64,000 nucleotides of DNA from JAMXLO01 sp963832895 (GCA_963832895.1 CAWHVQ010000014.1:62001-126000); one strand, 5' to 3'; numbered from the stretch's first letter, positions 50,175-60,246 are shown. Notes: generated from the letters alone by a model not told the origin. Numbers and translations: made by a program.

Positions 50175-52778
50175 TGCACGACGGCGTACGCACCGTGTGC
50201 CCCTTCTGCGGTGTCGGGTGCGGCGTGATTGCCTTGGCGGATGGCACCATTCGCGGTGATGAGACCCATCCGGCGAACCGGGGACACCTCTGCGCCAAGG
50301 GAGCCGCCCTCGCAAAGACACTGGACGACAGCGAGCGACTGACCGGGCCGCGCATCGGCAGCGCGCGCACCACCTGGGAAACCGCGCTCGATCTGATCGC
50401 GACACGCTTCAACGAGACCATCGCCACCTATGGCCAGGACAGTGTCGCCTTCTACGTGTCCGGCCAGTGCCTGACCGAGGACTACTACGTCGCCAACAAG
50501 CTGATGAAGGGCTTCATCGGCAGCGGCAACATCGACACCAACTCGCGGCTCTGCATGGCCTCGTCGGTTGCCGGCCACATGCGGGCATTCGGCGAGGACA
50601 TCGTGCCGGGCGTCTATGAGGATTGGGATGAGGCGGACCTCGTGGTCCTGGTCGGCAGCAATACCGCATGGTGTCATCCGGTGCTGTATCAGCGGTTGCT
50701 CGCTGCTCGTGCCGCGCACGGGACACGGATCGTAGTGGTCGATCCGCGCGTCACGGCCACGGCCGATGATGCGGACCTGCATCTGCAGTTGGCACCCGGC
50801 AGTGACGTGCTGCTGTTCAACGGCCTGCTGGCGCATCTCGCGGCCAACGGCGCACTGAATGCGGATTGGATCGCCCGTCACACCACCGGTTTCATCGACG
50901 CGCTGGCGGCCGCCGGGTTTCAGTCTGTCGCTGCGGGCTGCGGCCTGAATCCTGGACTTCTGGCGACGTTCTACGACTGGTTCACGACGACCGAGAGAAC
51001 CCTGACGGTGTTCTCTCAAGGAGTGAATCAGTCATCCACCGGCACCGACAAGGTCAACGCAATCATCAACTGCCATCTGGCGACCGGGCGGATCGGGCGC
51101 CCAGGGATGGGACCATTCTCGGTCACCGGTCAACCGAACGCGATGGGCGGCCGCGAGGTGGGTGGGTTGGCGAACCAGCTTGCCGCGCACCTGCAATTCG
51201 ACAGCCCCGGTGACCACGACAAGCTGTGTCGCTTCTGGAATGCGCCGCGGCTCGCAACCCGTCCTGGCCTGCGGGCGGTGGAGCTGTTCGACGCGGTGCT
51301 GGACGGCCGCGTGAAGGCGCTGTGGATTGTCGCGACCAATCCCGCCGCCAGCATGCCGCGCGCCGACCGTGTCCGCGCCGCGCTGGATGCATGCCCGTTT
51401 GTCGTCGTGTCGGACTGCTGGCCCACCGACACCACGCGCTATGCACATGTCGTGTTGCCAGCGGCTGGTTGGGGCGAGAAGGACGGCACCGTCACCAACT
51501 CCGAGCGTCGCATCTCCCGTCAGCGCAAATTCCGCGATGCTCCCGGCGAGGCACGTCCCGACTGGTGGATGTTCGCCGAGGTCGCTCGTCGGATGGGCTT
51601 TGCGCACGCCTTCGCCTGGGACGGGCCGGCGGCGATCTTTCGCGAACATGCGGCGCTGACCGGGTTTGAAAACCACCGCGAACGCGTCTTCGACATCGCG
51701 CCGCTGGCCCACAATGACGACGACGCTTACGCCGAGATGGCGCCGTGCCGCTGGCCGCTGCGTGCCAGCAGGCCTTTTGTCGATGGCGGCTTCAGCACGC
51801 CGGATCGCCGCGCGCGCTTCGTCCCGACGCCGTATCGCGGCCTGAGCCGCAACAGCGCGGGGCCGTTCCTGCTCAATACCGGCCGGGTGCGCGACCAATG
51901 GCACACCATGACCCGCACCGGTCATGTACCTCAACTCATGATGCACACGCCGGAACCCATGGTCGCGCTCAACCCGGCCGATGCGGTGCGATTGGATCTG
52001 GCAGAAGGCGATCTTGCCCGGATCGAGACTGACACCGGGAACGTTGTGCTGCGTGTCACCGTGACCGCTGCGCAGCGTCCGGGCGAGTTGTTCGTGCCAA
52101 TGCACTGGACCGATGAGTTCAGTGCCAGTGGACCAATCGGTCGCGCGGTGGCAGCACGGTTAGATCCGCACTCCGGCCAGCCGGAGCTGAAGGCGACGCC
52201 CGCGTCGATCAGCCGCGTGACGACCCGTTTCCATGGTCTGTTGCTGCGTCGGACCGGCGGCGCGCTACCGCCGCTGTGCCACTGGAACTCGAGTACCGCT
52301 GGCGAACGGCCAGCTTTATCATCTGGCGGGCGATGGAGTGCCGCCGGACGCGGCGCTGTTCGGAACGCTGCCCGAACACACCGAGTATGTCGACGTGGAA
52401 GACGCGGCGCGCGGCGTGCTGCGTCGTGCCGCATTGATCGACGGCATGCTCGAGGCGTGCCTGCTGCTGTCGCGCGATCGCGACGGCTTGCCACGACATG
52501 AGGCGATTGCGCCGCTGCTGGGCACCGTCATCCCTGACAACCAGCGCTGGCGCGTGCTGGCGGGCGCCGGCATTGGCTCCAGCGTCGACGATGGACAACT
52601 TGTCTGTGTCTGCTTCGGCGTCAGCCACGCTGCGATCTGCCGCGCCGTGCAGGAGCACTCGTTGCGCACCACCCGCGACATCGGCGCGCGCCTCAACGCC
52701 GGGACCAATTGCGGCTCCTGCCTGCCCGAACTGCGGGCAATCCTGCGTGAGAAGGAGACAGTAGAATGGACTCGCTGA
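50171..52778 (+). CDS. nasA: Assimilatory nitrate reductase NasA, +1 frameshift as given
   Basis: This molybdopterin enzyme reduces nitrate to nitrite. The N-terminus binds a 4Fe-4S cluster (Cys10, Cys13, Cys17, Cys41 in CPFCGVGC and HLCAKG), followed by Mo-bis-MGD domains (NTNSRLCMASSVAGHMRAFG, GPFSVTGQPNAMGGREVGGL). The frame breaks at GAACTC (52285-52290); the next frame continues to 52778 with a BFD-like 2Fe-2S domain (VCVCFGVSHAAICRAVQEH, GTNCGSCLPELRAIL). GACTC would give HWTRVPLANGQLYHLAG and a protein of about 868 residues. The stop overlaps the next start by 13 bases. Confidence 0.9.
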
Positions 52779-53590
52779 AACCCGCCGACATCGTCGCCAA
52801 CATGGTGCAGGCCGGCATCGCCAAGGCCGCGCTCGGGCCGTTCGACCTGCTGGTGCGTGGCGCGCTCTCCGGGGCGTTGCTGGGTTTCGCCACCAGCCTC
52901 GCGATCGGCGCCACGACGCAGACCGGCCAACCGATCGTCGGCGCACTGATCTTCCCCGTCGGCTTCGTGATGATCGTGCTGCTCGGGCTGGAACTGGTGA
53001 CCGGCAGCTTCGCGCTGGTGCCACTCGCCTTCCTGCAAGGCCGTACCAGTGCTGGCAACGTTCTGGTCAACTGGACGTGGGTGTTCGTCGGCAACCTGCT
53101 CGGCAGCCTGCTCTATGCTGGATTGCTGGCGATCGCGCTGACCATGGCCGGTCAGGTCGATCCGACCGGTGTCGCCGCCAGCATCGTCAAGATCGCCGAA
53201 CTGAAGACCACGGGCTACGCGCATTTTGGCACCGCCGGGATGATCACCGTGTTCGTCAAGGCGATACTGTGCAACTGGATGGTCTGCCTCGGCGTGGTGA
53301 TGGCGTTGAGTTCGACCTCGACCATCGGGCGTATCGCAGGTGCATGGATGCCGATACTGGTGTTCTTCGCGCAGGGCTTCGAACACTCGGTGGTCAACAT
53401 GTTCGTCATTCCTGCCGGGATGCTGATGGGCGCCCATGTCACCGTCGCCAACTGGTGGCTGTGGAACGAGATTCCCGTGACGCTTGGCAACCTGGTGGGC
53501 GGGCTGCTGTTCACCGGTCTTGCGCTCTACGTCACCTATGCCCGCAGCCCTGCCGCCGTGCCGGACGCTCTGACGGCCAACGCGGACTGA
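52766..53590 (+). CDS. nirC: FNT-family nitrite/formate channel
   Basis: The 274-residue membrane protein has six helices and FNT motifs: ALGPFDLLVRGALSGALLGF, GLELVTGSFALVPLAFLQGR and GFEHSVVNMFVIPAGMLMGA with the central His. These channels pass nitrite or formate. Its place between the nitrate and nitrite reductase genes argues for nitrite. It overlaps the end of nasA by 13 bases and nirA follows 5 bases later. Confidence 0.88.
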   Translation: MDSLKPADIVANMVQAGIAKAALGPFDLLVRGALSGALLGFATSLAIGATTQTGQPIVGALIFPVGFVMIVLLGLELVTGSFALVPLAFLQGRTSAGNVLVNWTWVFVGNLLGSLLYAGLLAIALTMAGQVDPTGVAASIVKIAELKTTGYAHFGTAGMITVFVKAILCNWMVCLGVVMALSSTSTIGRIAGAWMPILVFFAQGFEHSVVNMFVIPAGMLMGAHVTVANWWLWNEIPVTLGNLVGGLLFTGLALYVTYARSPAAVPDALTANAD

Positions 53591-53595
53591 TTATC

Positions 53596-55344
53596 ATGAG
53601 CGATCAGCCGTTCACCGCCGAGCAGAAGGAATACCTGAAAGGCTTCATGGCTGGTGTCGAGGTGCGACGTGGTGCGCTTGGCCTGCCAGCCTCACCGGTG
53701 GCCGAAGCCAGCGTAAGCGACATTCACCGCGCGGCGCAGGACCGCACCGTCGCTGCCGGTGGCAAGCTCACCGCCGAAGAGGAGGCGAAGCGCCAGAAAC
53801 ACCCGCTCGATCGGTTCGATGAGATCAGCGCGACCGCGGCAGCAGGCAAATTCCCGAAGGGACTGGAGATCTTTCTCGCGAAGTTCCACGGACTGTTCTA
53901 CGTCGCACCCGCACAGGACGCGTTCATGTGCCGGCTGCGCATCCCCGGCGGCATCCTGACATCGCATCAGATGCGCGGCATCGCATCGATCGCCGATGAG
54001 CTGGCTGGCGGCTACGCCGACATCACCACGCGCGCCAATCTGCAGCTTCGCGAAATTCCAGCGAAGAACGCACCGGAGATTCTGCTGCGACTGTCAGAGA
54101 TTGGCCTGACCTCACGCGGCGCCGGCGCCGACAACATTCGCAACATCACCGGCAGCCCCACCGCCGGCATCGATCCGCAGGAGCTGATCGATACGCGGCC
54201 CTATTGCCGCGCCGTGCATCACCACATTCTTTACCATCGCGAACTGTACGGCCTGCCGCGCAAGTTCAACGTTGCGTTCGACGGCGGCGGCCGCGTTGCT
54301 GTGCTGGAGGATACCAACGACATCGCGTTGTCAGCGGTGCAGCTCGCCGATCGAACGGGCGTGTATTTTCAGCTCGGTCTGGGCGGCATCACGGGTCACC
54401 GCGATTTCGCGCGCCCGACCGGCGTGATCGTGCCGCCAGACGATGCCGTGCAGGTGTGCAACGCCGTGGTGCGCGCGTTCATTGCGCACGGCGATCGCAC
54501 CGACCGTACCAAGGCTCGCCTGAAATACGTGCTCGACCGCATGGGAATGCCGGCGTTCCTCGCGGAAGTCGAAAAGGAGCTCGGCGAACCGTTGCTGCGT
54601 GCGGATGCGGTGGCGATCCTGTCGCGCCCGACGTCTGACAAACATGGCCATATCGGAGTGCATCCACAGAAACAGGACGGGCTGAACTACGTCGGCGTCG
54701 TCTGTCCGGTTGGGCGTCTGAGCAGCGAACGGTTGCGCGGTCTCGCCGACATCGCCGAGACCTTCGGATCCGCCACGCTACGCCTGACAGTTTGGCAGAA
54801 CTTGCTGATAAGCGACATTCCCCATGCAAGGCTGGATGCGGCATTGGGTGCGATTGCGGCACTGGGCCTCGATTGGCGCGCGAGCGCGCTGCGCGGCGGC
54901 CTGGTGGCGTGTACCGGCAATGCCGGTTGCAAGTTCTCCGCATCCGACACCAAGCGTCACGCAGCGGCGCTGGTGGATTGGCTGGAAGCCCGTATCCAGA
55001 TCGATCAGCCGATCAACATCCATTTGACTGGGTGCCATCATTCCTGTGCGCAGCACTACGTCGCGGATATCGGTCTGCTTGCCACCAAGATCGAGCAAGG
55101 CGACGATATGGTTGAAGGCTACGACCTGCTGATAGGCGGCGGCGCCGGCGTGGAGCAGAGGCTTGGGCGGCTGGTGCGGCCGAAGGTCGTGTTCGACGAT
55201 CTGCCGCCGATGGTGCTGTCGCTGCTGCACGCATGGCAGCGAGATCGGGCTGCACCGGACGAGACATTCCAGGCATTCACTTCCCACCTGTCCGATGATG
55301 CCTTGTCGGCGCTGTGCGAGCCCAGCCTGGAGACAGTGTGGTGA
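53596..55344 (+). CDS. nirA: Siroheme nitrite reductase, NirA type
   Basis: The 582-residue protein has two ferredoxin-like nitrite/sulfite reductase repeats and the 4Fe-4S/siroheme cysteines Cys439, Cys445, Cys480 and Cys484 (CTGNAGC and CHHSC). Typical stretches are RIPGGILTSHQMRGIASIAD and RANLQLREIPAKNAPEIL. It reduces nitrite to ammonium with six electrons. Sulfite reductase is the alternative, but the nitrate operon favours nitrite. The N-terminus FTAEQKEYLKGFMAG is echoed in the next protein. It overlaps the next gene (GTGA). Confidence 0.9.
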   Translation: MSDQPFTAEQKEYLKGFMAGVEVRRGALGLPASPVAEASVSDIHRAAQDRTVAAGGKLTAEEEAKRQKHPLDRFDEISATAAAGKFPKGLEIFLAKFHGLFYVAPAQDAFMCRLRIPGGILTSHQMRGIASIADELAGGYADITTRANLQLREIPAKNAPEILLRLSEIGLTSRGAGADNIRNITGSPTAGIDPQELIDTRPYCRAVHHHILYHRELYGLPRKFNVAFDGGGRVAVLEDTNDIALSAVQLADRTGVYFQLGLGGITGHRDFARPTGVIVPPDDAVQVCNAVVRAFIAHGDRTDRTKARLKYVLDRMGMPAFLAEVEKELGEPLLRADAVAILSRPTSDKHGHIGVHPQKQDGLNYVGVVCPVGRLSSERLRGLADIAETFGSATLRLTVWQNLLISDIPHARLDAALGAIAALGLDWRASALRGGLVACTGNAGCKFSASDTKRHAAALVDWLEARIQIDQPINIHLTGCHHSCAQHYVADIGLLATKIEQGDDMVEGYDLLIGGGAGVEQRLGRLVRPKVVFDDLPPMVLSLLHAWQRDRAAPDETFQAFTSHLSDDALSALCEPSLETVW

Positions 55345-56882
55345 ACGCCATGTCGCCACCCGTCCCGCTGATCCCGGAGAACGCGCCGTTCACGCCGGCG
55401 CAGCGTGCCTGGCTGAATGGATTCATTGCCGGTCTCTGTGGCGGCACGAGTGCTGGCGGCTTGTCCACCGCCATGCAGCCGCCCGCGGAACCGGAGGATT
55501 TTCCGTTGCACGACCCGGCGATGGAGTTGGATGAGCGCATGCGGCTCGCCGAAGGTCAGCCGTTACGGCAGCGCCTGATGGCGGCAATGGGACAGCTCGA
55601 TTGCGGCCAGTGCGGCTATCTGTGTCAGAGCTACGCCGCGGCGCTGAGTGAAGGACGGGAAACCTCGAGCTCGCTCTGCGTTCCCGGTGCCAGGCCGACG
55701 GCGCGGCTGCTGAAGCAGTTGCTGGCGGAAGCGCCGGTCGCACCTGTGGCGGCGCCTCTCCTCGCATCCCGGCCAATCGGCCGCGCGGTGAAGGTGCTGT
55801 CAGCCGCGGCGCTTACCCGGCCGGGATCCAGCAAGGACGTGCGCCATGTCGTCATTGACCTGGCCTCATCCGGGCTGAGCTATGAGCCTGGTGACTCCAT
55901 AGGTCTCGCCGCACCGAACGATCCGGCATTGGTGGAAGCAACGCTCGCCGCACTCGGCGCATCAGGCGACGAACCGGTGCCGTGCGCCGACGGCACGACG
56001 CGTCCGATCCGCGAAGCTTTCATGCGTTACCTCGACATCGCGCGTCCACTCGACCGCACCACCGACCTGCTGGCGATGAGCGCCAGGTATCCACGCCATG
56101 CGCAGACACTACGGAAGCTGAGCGAGGGCGTGGACGGCGCCGAACCCGCGGACGCCGATCTCCTCGACCTGCTGCAGGAGTTTCCATCCGCACGGCCAAA
56201 CTTGCCGGATCTCGCCGCATCGTTGCCCACGCTGCGGCCGCGGCTTTACTCGATCGCGTCGTCGCTGCGTGCCACCCCGGGACAGGTGCACCTCTGCGCG
56301 GCTATCGTGCGCGACAACCGGCGCGGTCGGGTGCGCAACGGTGTCGGCAGCGGATTCCTCGCGAGCCGCGCGGCTTCGGCCGGCCCGGTGGATGCTTATA
56401 TACAGACCAGCCACTTCCGATTGCCGGGCGATCCCACCGTTCCGGTGATCATGGTCGGGCCGGGCACAGGCATAGCGCCATTCCGCGCCTTCCTTGCCGA
56501 ACGCGCTGTCGCCGGCATACGCGGACGCACCTGGTTGCTGTTCGGCGAGCGCAACCGTGCGACCGACTTCCTCTATGAGGAAGAGCTCAAGGCCTGGCGC
56601 AATGACGGCACGCTGTCGCGGCTGGATATCGCGTTCTCCCGCGATCAGCGCCGCAAGATCTATGTGCAGGATCGCATGGCGGAAAATGCCGAAGATCTGT
56701 GGCGTTGGCTGCAGGACGGCGCGCATTTCTACGTCTGCGGCGATGCCACCCGCATGGCGAAAGACGTCGATGCGGCACTGCGTCGCCTGGCCATGACCGA
56801 AGGTCGGCTCAACGAATCCCAGGCGCGCGATTGGATCGTCGCTCTCGCGCGGCAAGGACGCTATCTGCGGGACGTGTACTGA
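55341..56882 (+). CDS. CysJ-like flavoprotein reductase with Fe-S domain
   Basis: The 513-residue protein begins with FTPAQRAWLNGFIAG, then an Fe-S motif (DCGQCGYLCQSYAAALSEG and a later SLCVPGA) of the Rnf-type CxxCxxxxC kind, an FAD-binding domain (RPRLYSIASSL) and an NADPH-binding domain (VGPGTGIAPFRAFLAERAVA, HFYVCGDATRMAKDVDAAL). It lacks the FMN flavodoxin domain of CysJ. It probably supplies electrons from NADPH to NirA. Annotation pipelines may call it sulfite reductase alpha. Coupled to nirA by GTGA and to cysG by TGATG. Confidence 0.85.
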   Translation: MNAMSPPVPLIPENAPFTPAQRAWLNGFIAGLCGGTSAGGLSTAMQPPAEPEDFPLHDPAMELDERMRLAEGQPLRQRLMAAMGQLDCGQCGYLCQSYAAALSEGRETSSSLCVPGARPTARLLKQLLAEAPVAPVAAPLLASRPIGRAVKVLSAAALTRPGSSKDVRHVVIDLASSGLSYEPGDSIGLAAPNDPALVEATLAALGASGDEPVPCADGTTRPIREAFMRYLDIARPLDRTTDLLAMSARYPRHAQTLRKLSEGVDGAEPADADLLDLLQEFPSARPNLPDLAASLPTLRPRLYSIASSLRATPGQVHLCAAIVRDNRRGRVRNGVGSGFLASRAASAGPVDAYIQTSHFRLPGDPTVPVIMVGPGTGIAPFRAFLAERAVAGIRGRTWLLFGERNRATDFLYEEELKAWRNDGTLSRLDIAFSRDQRRKIYVQDRMAENAEDLWRWLQDGAHFYVCGDATRMAKDVDAALRRLAMTEGRLNESQARDWIVALARQGRYLRDVY

Positions 56883-58285
56883 TGCGCCACTTTCCGCTGT
56901 TCATGGACCTGGCTGGCTGCACGGCCCTCGTATTGGGTGCTGGCGACCTGGCGGAACGCAAGGCCGAACCACTGCGTCGCGCCGGAGCCGCAGTGCGACT
57001 GCGCCCCACATTCGATCCGGCGGACCTCGATGGCTGCGCATTGGCCATCGGCGCGGACGCACCGGATGCTGACAAGCAGGCGCTGTCCACCGCTGCAAAG
57101 GCACGCGGCATTCCTGTCAACGTCGTCGATCGTCCGGATCTGTGCAGCTTCCTCATGCCGGCCATCGTCGATCGTGATCCGATCACCATCGCAATCTCCA
57201 CCGCTGGCATGGCGCCAGTGTTGGCACGATTGCTGCGGCAACGGATCGAGACCGCGGTGCCGCCCGCATTCGGCCGTCTCGCCAGCTTTGCTGGCCGCTT
57301 CTCTGGCGAAATCCGTCGTCGCTACCAGGACTTTTCCGCGCGGCGCCGTGTGTTGGAGCGTATCCTGACCGGACGTGTCGCGGCCCTGATCTTCGCCGGG
57401 GAGGAACTCGCCGCCGAAGCCGCGTTGTCCGATGAACTGGCCCTCGACGCCGAAACGCCGGGTATTGTTCATCTCGTCGGCGCCGGTCCCGGCGCTGCCG
57501 ATTTGCTGACGCTGCGAGCGCATCGCCTGCTCGGCGAAGCTGACGTGATCGTGCATGACCGGCTTGTCAGCGACGAAGTTCTCGACATGGCACGACGTGA
57601 TGCAGAACGCATCTTCGTCGGCAAGGCGCGCGCCAATCACTGCATGCCACAGGAGGACATCAACGCGCTGTTGATCCGCCTGGCACGCGAAGGCAAGCGC
57701 GTAGTCCGGCTGAAGGGAGGCGATCCGCTGATCTTCGGCCGCGGCGGCGAGGAAGCCGAGGCACTGGCTGCGGCCGGCGTGGCGTTCGAGATCGTGCCAG
57801 GCGTCACCGCAGCGCTCGCCTGCGCGGCCGATACCGCGATTCCGCTGACCCATCGCGATGAGAGCCGCTCCGTGACCTTCGTCACCGGTCATACCAAAGA
57901 TGGCACGCTCGGCCTGGACTTCGCCGCGTTGGCACGTCCGGGCGCAACACTCGTCGTCTATATGGGCATACATACGCTGGGGTTGCTCGCGGAGGGACTT
58001 GCGCGCCATGGCTTCGATCCGACCACGCCGGCGGCGCTGGTGGAACGTGGCGGCACGCGCGAGCGGCGTGTGCTGAACGGCACATTGCCGGAGCTGGTGA
58101 TGCAGGCGTCGGGGTGGAGCACCGGCGGTCCCGCTCTTCTGTTGATCGGCGAGGTGGTTGCCCGCCGTGTCGCTGTTGCCGTTAGCCACGGAGGTTGTCA
58201 TGACGCCCGAACAACAGGTTCTCGTGCAGACCAGCTTTGCCAAAGTCGCGCCGATAGCCGATATGGCGGCGACCCTGTTCTATGA
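56882..58285 (+). CDS. cysG: Siroheme synthase CysG
   Basis: The protein joins a precorrin-2 dehydrogenase/ferrochelatase half (ALVLGAGDLAERKAEPLRRA, IAISTAGMAPVLARLLRQ) and a uroporphyrinogen-III methyltransferase half (VHLVGAGPGAADLLTLRAHR, VVRLKGGDPLIFGRGGEEAE, FEIVPGVTAALA). It makes the siroheme that NirA needs. The 467-residue frame runs 86 bases into the globin gene and its last 30 or so residues do not look like CysG, so a small indel near 58170-58190 is likely. The start overlaps the previous stop by TGATG. Confidence 0.92.
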   Translation: MRHFPLFMDLAGCTALVLGAGDLAERKAEPLRRAGAAVRLRPTFDPADLDGCALAIGADAPDADKQALSTAAKARGIPVNVVDRPDLCSFLMPAIVDRDPITIAISTAGMAPVLARLLRQRIETAVPPAFGRLASFAGRFSGEIRRRYQDFSARRRVLERILTGRVAALIFAGEELAAEAALSDELALDAETPGIVHLVGAGPGAADLLTLRAHRLLGEADVIVHDRLVSDEVLDMARRDAERIFVGKARANHCMPQEDINALLIRLAREGKRVVRLKGGDPLIFGRGGEEAEALAAAGVAFEIVPGVTAALACAADTAIPLTHRDESRSVTFVTGHTKDGTLGLDFAALARPGATLVVYMGIHTLGLLAEGLARHGFDPTTPAALVERGGTRERRVLNGTLPELVMQASGWSTGGPALLLIGEVVARRVAVAVSHGGCHDARTTGSRADQLCQSRADSRYGGDPVL

Positions 58286-58613
58286 GGATCTCTTCCAGCG
58301 CAATCCGCGGCTGCGCGCTTTGTTCAAGGACGATCTGACTGAGCAGCGCCAAAAGCTGATGAGCATGCTCGGCACGGCTGTGGCCAATCTTCGGCAGTGG
58401 GAAAAGATCGCCGCGGCGGTTCAGGCGCTTGGCCGACGGCATGTCGCGTACGGGGTTGAGCCGGCGGACTACGACACGGTGGGAGCTGCGCTGATTGCAA
58501 CGCTGGAGAAGGGGCTCGGCAACGACTTTACGCAAGAGGTTCGCAAGGCGTGGATCGCCTGCTACGCCGCCATTGTAGCTGATATGCTGGGCCCCGTTGC
58601 TGTGCGGACCTAA
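58200..58613 (+). CDS. Single-domain globin
   Basis: The 137-residue protein is a bacterial haemoglobin of Vitreoscilla/flavohaemoglobin-head type: LVQTSFAKVAPIADMAATLF, LFKDDLTEQRQKLMSMLGTA, proximal His81 in LGRRHVAYGV and a final KAWIACYAAIVADMLG. No reductase domain is attached. GGAGG precedes ATG 58200. At the end of the nitrate-assimilation operon it probably protects against NO made from nitrite, or aids oxygen supply. Confidence 0.85.
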   Translation: MTPEQQVLVQTSFAKVAPIADMAATLFYEDLFQRNPRLRALFKDDLTEQRQKLMSMLGTAVANLRQWEKIAAAVQALGRRHVAYGVEPADYDTVGAALIATLEKGLGNDFTQEVRKAWIACYAAIVADMLGPVAVRT

Positions 58614-58869
58614 GCACTCGCGCAGCATGTTCCGTGGCCGGCATCCCGGCATGAATGTGCCTATGCAAAGAAAGCCGCGGCACACCCCACGACGGCAATC
58701 GATGGAGACAACCGGCGGGGAAAGGACCATCTATCGCAACCGAAGCGACGTTCACCCAGATCGCATTGCAGAACGGCTCCCACATTCTGCAAGGCCTAGT
58801 CTAGCGTTGAAGCAACGTGCCCTCCTCGAAGGTATGCCATTCTCTCACGAAGCGGCGGAGGGAGGCGGC

Positions 58870-60246
58870 TCAGTCCGCCGCCAACGCGGCTGCCGGCACC
58901 ATCGCGTCCAGCACAGTGCGCATATCCGCCACCGCATCCACCGATCGCAGCGTCGCGAGCAGCCGCTCCGCCGTATGCATCGGCAGCGCGCGCGTCGCGC
59001 AGTTGAGGAACTTCGCCTCCAGCAACTCCATCGGCAGCGGGTGCTCCGGCCCACGCCCCAGCGGCCGCGCCACTTTCGCCGCCAACACCTGCCCGTCCGT
59101 CAGCGTCACCCGCACCTCGGCGCCAAAATGTTCAGTGCTCGCCATGGACATCTCGGGATGCGGCGCCGCATGGATGCGTGGCAGCAGCGCGCGGATCGCG
59201 GGATCACGGAAGCTGTCGCCCTCGAAGTGCTCCAACGACACGCGGCGATCCAGCAACGCGCGCGCCAGGCAGTACTGCACGCTGAACTTGGCATCCAGTT
59301 CGCTCTGCGGGTCCGGCCGGTTGGTGTGCGCCAGCCGTCGCGGATGCGTCCATGAGTCCACGCGCTCGACCATCGCCGGCGTCAGCCCGTGTTCGCGCAC
59401 CAGCGACAGCATCGCGTCCACCGCCGGATGCGTGCTGCCGCAACACGGATATTGTTTGATCGCCACACCAGGCCGGACGATGTCCCACGGCTCGCCCCAT
59501 TCGCCCAGGATCGGCGCCGCGTCAAAATTCCCCTCGCCGTTGAACACGTGCAGGAACCCCTGCCGGTGCTCCAGCGCGCCTGCGTTGGCGGTAAACCCGT
59601 CCGCAGCAAGCAGGGCCGCCAGCATTCCGTTGCGCGAGCAATGCCCGACGTGCAGCGGCTTGGTCATCGTGCCGAAGTTCGCCTTGACCCCCGATGAGAA
59701 CGACGCTGCCAGGCCCAGCGCTGTCGCCGTGACCTCCGGTGCCAACCCCAGCAGATGGCAGCAGGCGGCGGTCGAGCCGAACACGCCGAGCGTTGCTGTC
59801 GGATGCCAGCCCTTTTCGTAGTGATGGAAATTGACGCCGCGTGCGATGCGCGTCTCGGTTTCCCAACCGGCCACATAAGCCGCAACGAGCGATCGCCCAT
59901 CGATGCCGCGCGTCTCCGCGAGAGCGAACAGGGCAGGCAGGATCGGCGCCGATGGATGGCCGCCCAGTGTGTCACTGCAATCATCGAAATCCAGCGCGTG
60001 CGACGCGGTGCCGTTGATCAGCGCCGCATCCAGCGCCGCCGTCCGCTGAGCGGTGCCGAATATCAGACATGGGCCACCCGACGCGGTCACGCGTGCCACG
60101 ATGCGCGCACACGGCTCGCTTGCACCAGCGAGCGTGCAGCCGACCGTATCGATGATCGCCACGCGCGCCCAATGCACCGCCTCATCTGGCAATGCATCGT
60201 AGCGGACGCTGGCAATCCGTTCAGCGAGGGCTTCGGCGATGGTCAT
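58870..60246 (-). CDS. MmgE/PrpD-family protein
   Basis: The 458-residue protein matches the MmgE/PrpD fold: VAIIDTVGCTLAGASEPCAR, NGTASHALDFDDCSDTLGGH (core motif), HPTATLGVFGSTAACCHLLG and KQYPCCGSTHPAVDAML. The family includes 2-methylcitrate dehydratase and cis-aconitate decarboxylase, but most members have unknown substrates, and no methylcitrate-cycle gene is near. It stands alone on the minus strand. The 256 bases between it and the globin gene show nothing recognisable. Confidence 0.88.
   Translation of the reverse strand: MTIAEALAERIASVRYDALPDEAVHWARVAIIDTVGCTLAGASEPCARIVARVTASGGPCLIFGTAQRTAALDAALINGTASHALDFDDCSDTLGGHPSAPILPALFALAETRGIDGRSLVAAYVAGWETETRIARGVNFHHYEKGWHPTATLGVFGSTAACCHLLGLAPEVTATALGLAASFSSGVKANFGTMTKPLHVGHCSRNGMLAALLAADGFTANAGALEHRQGFLHVFNGEGNFDAAPILGEWGEPWDIVRPGVAIKQYPCCGSTHPAVDAMLSLVREHGLTPAMVERVDSWTHPRRLAHTNRPDPQSELDAKFSVQYCLARALLDRRVSLEHFEGDSFRDPAIRALLPRIHAAPHPEMSMASTEHFGAEVRVTLTDGQVLAAKVARPLGRGPEHPLPMELLEAKFLNCATRALPMHTAERLLATLRSVDAVADMRTVLDAMVPAAALAAD

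Noticed and set aside
53077..53595. N-terminal extension of nirA through the FNT gene
   Set aside because: It is a shadow of the FNT channel in another frame; ATG 53596 begins the recognisable NirA sequence.
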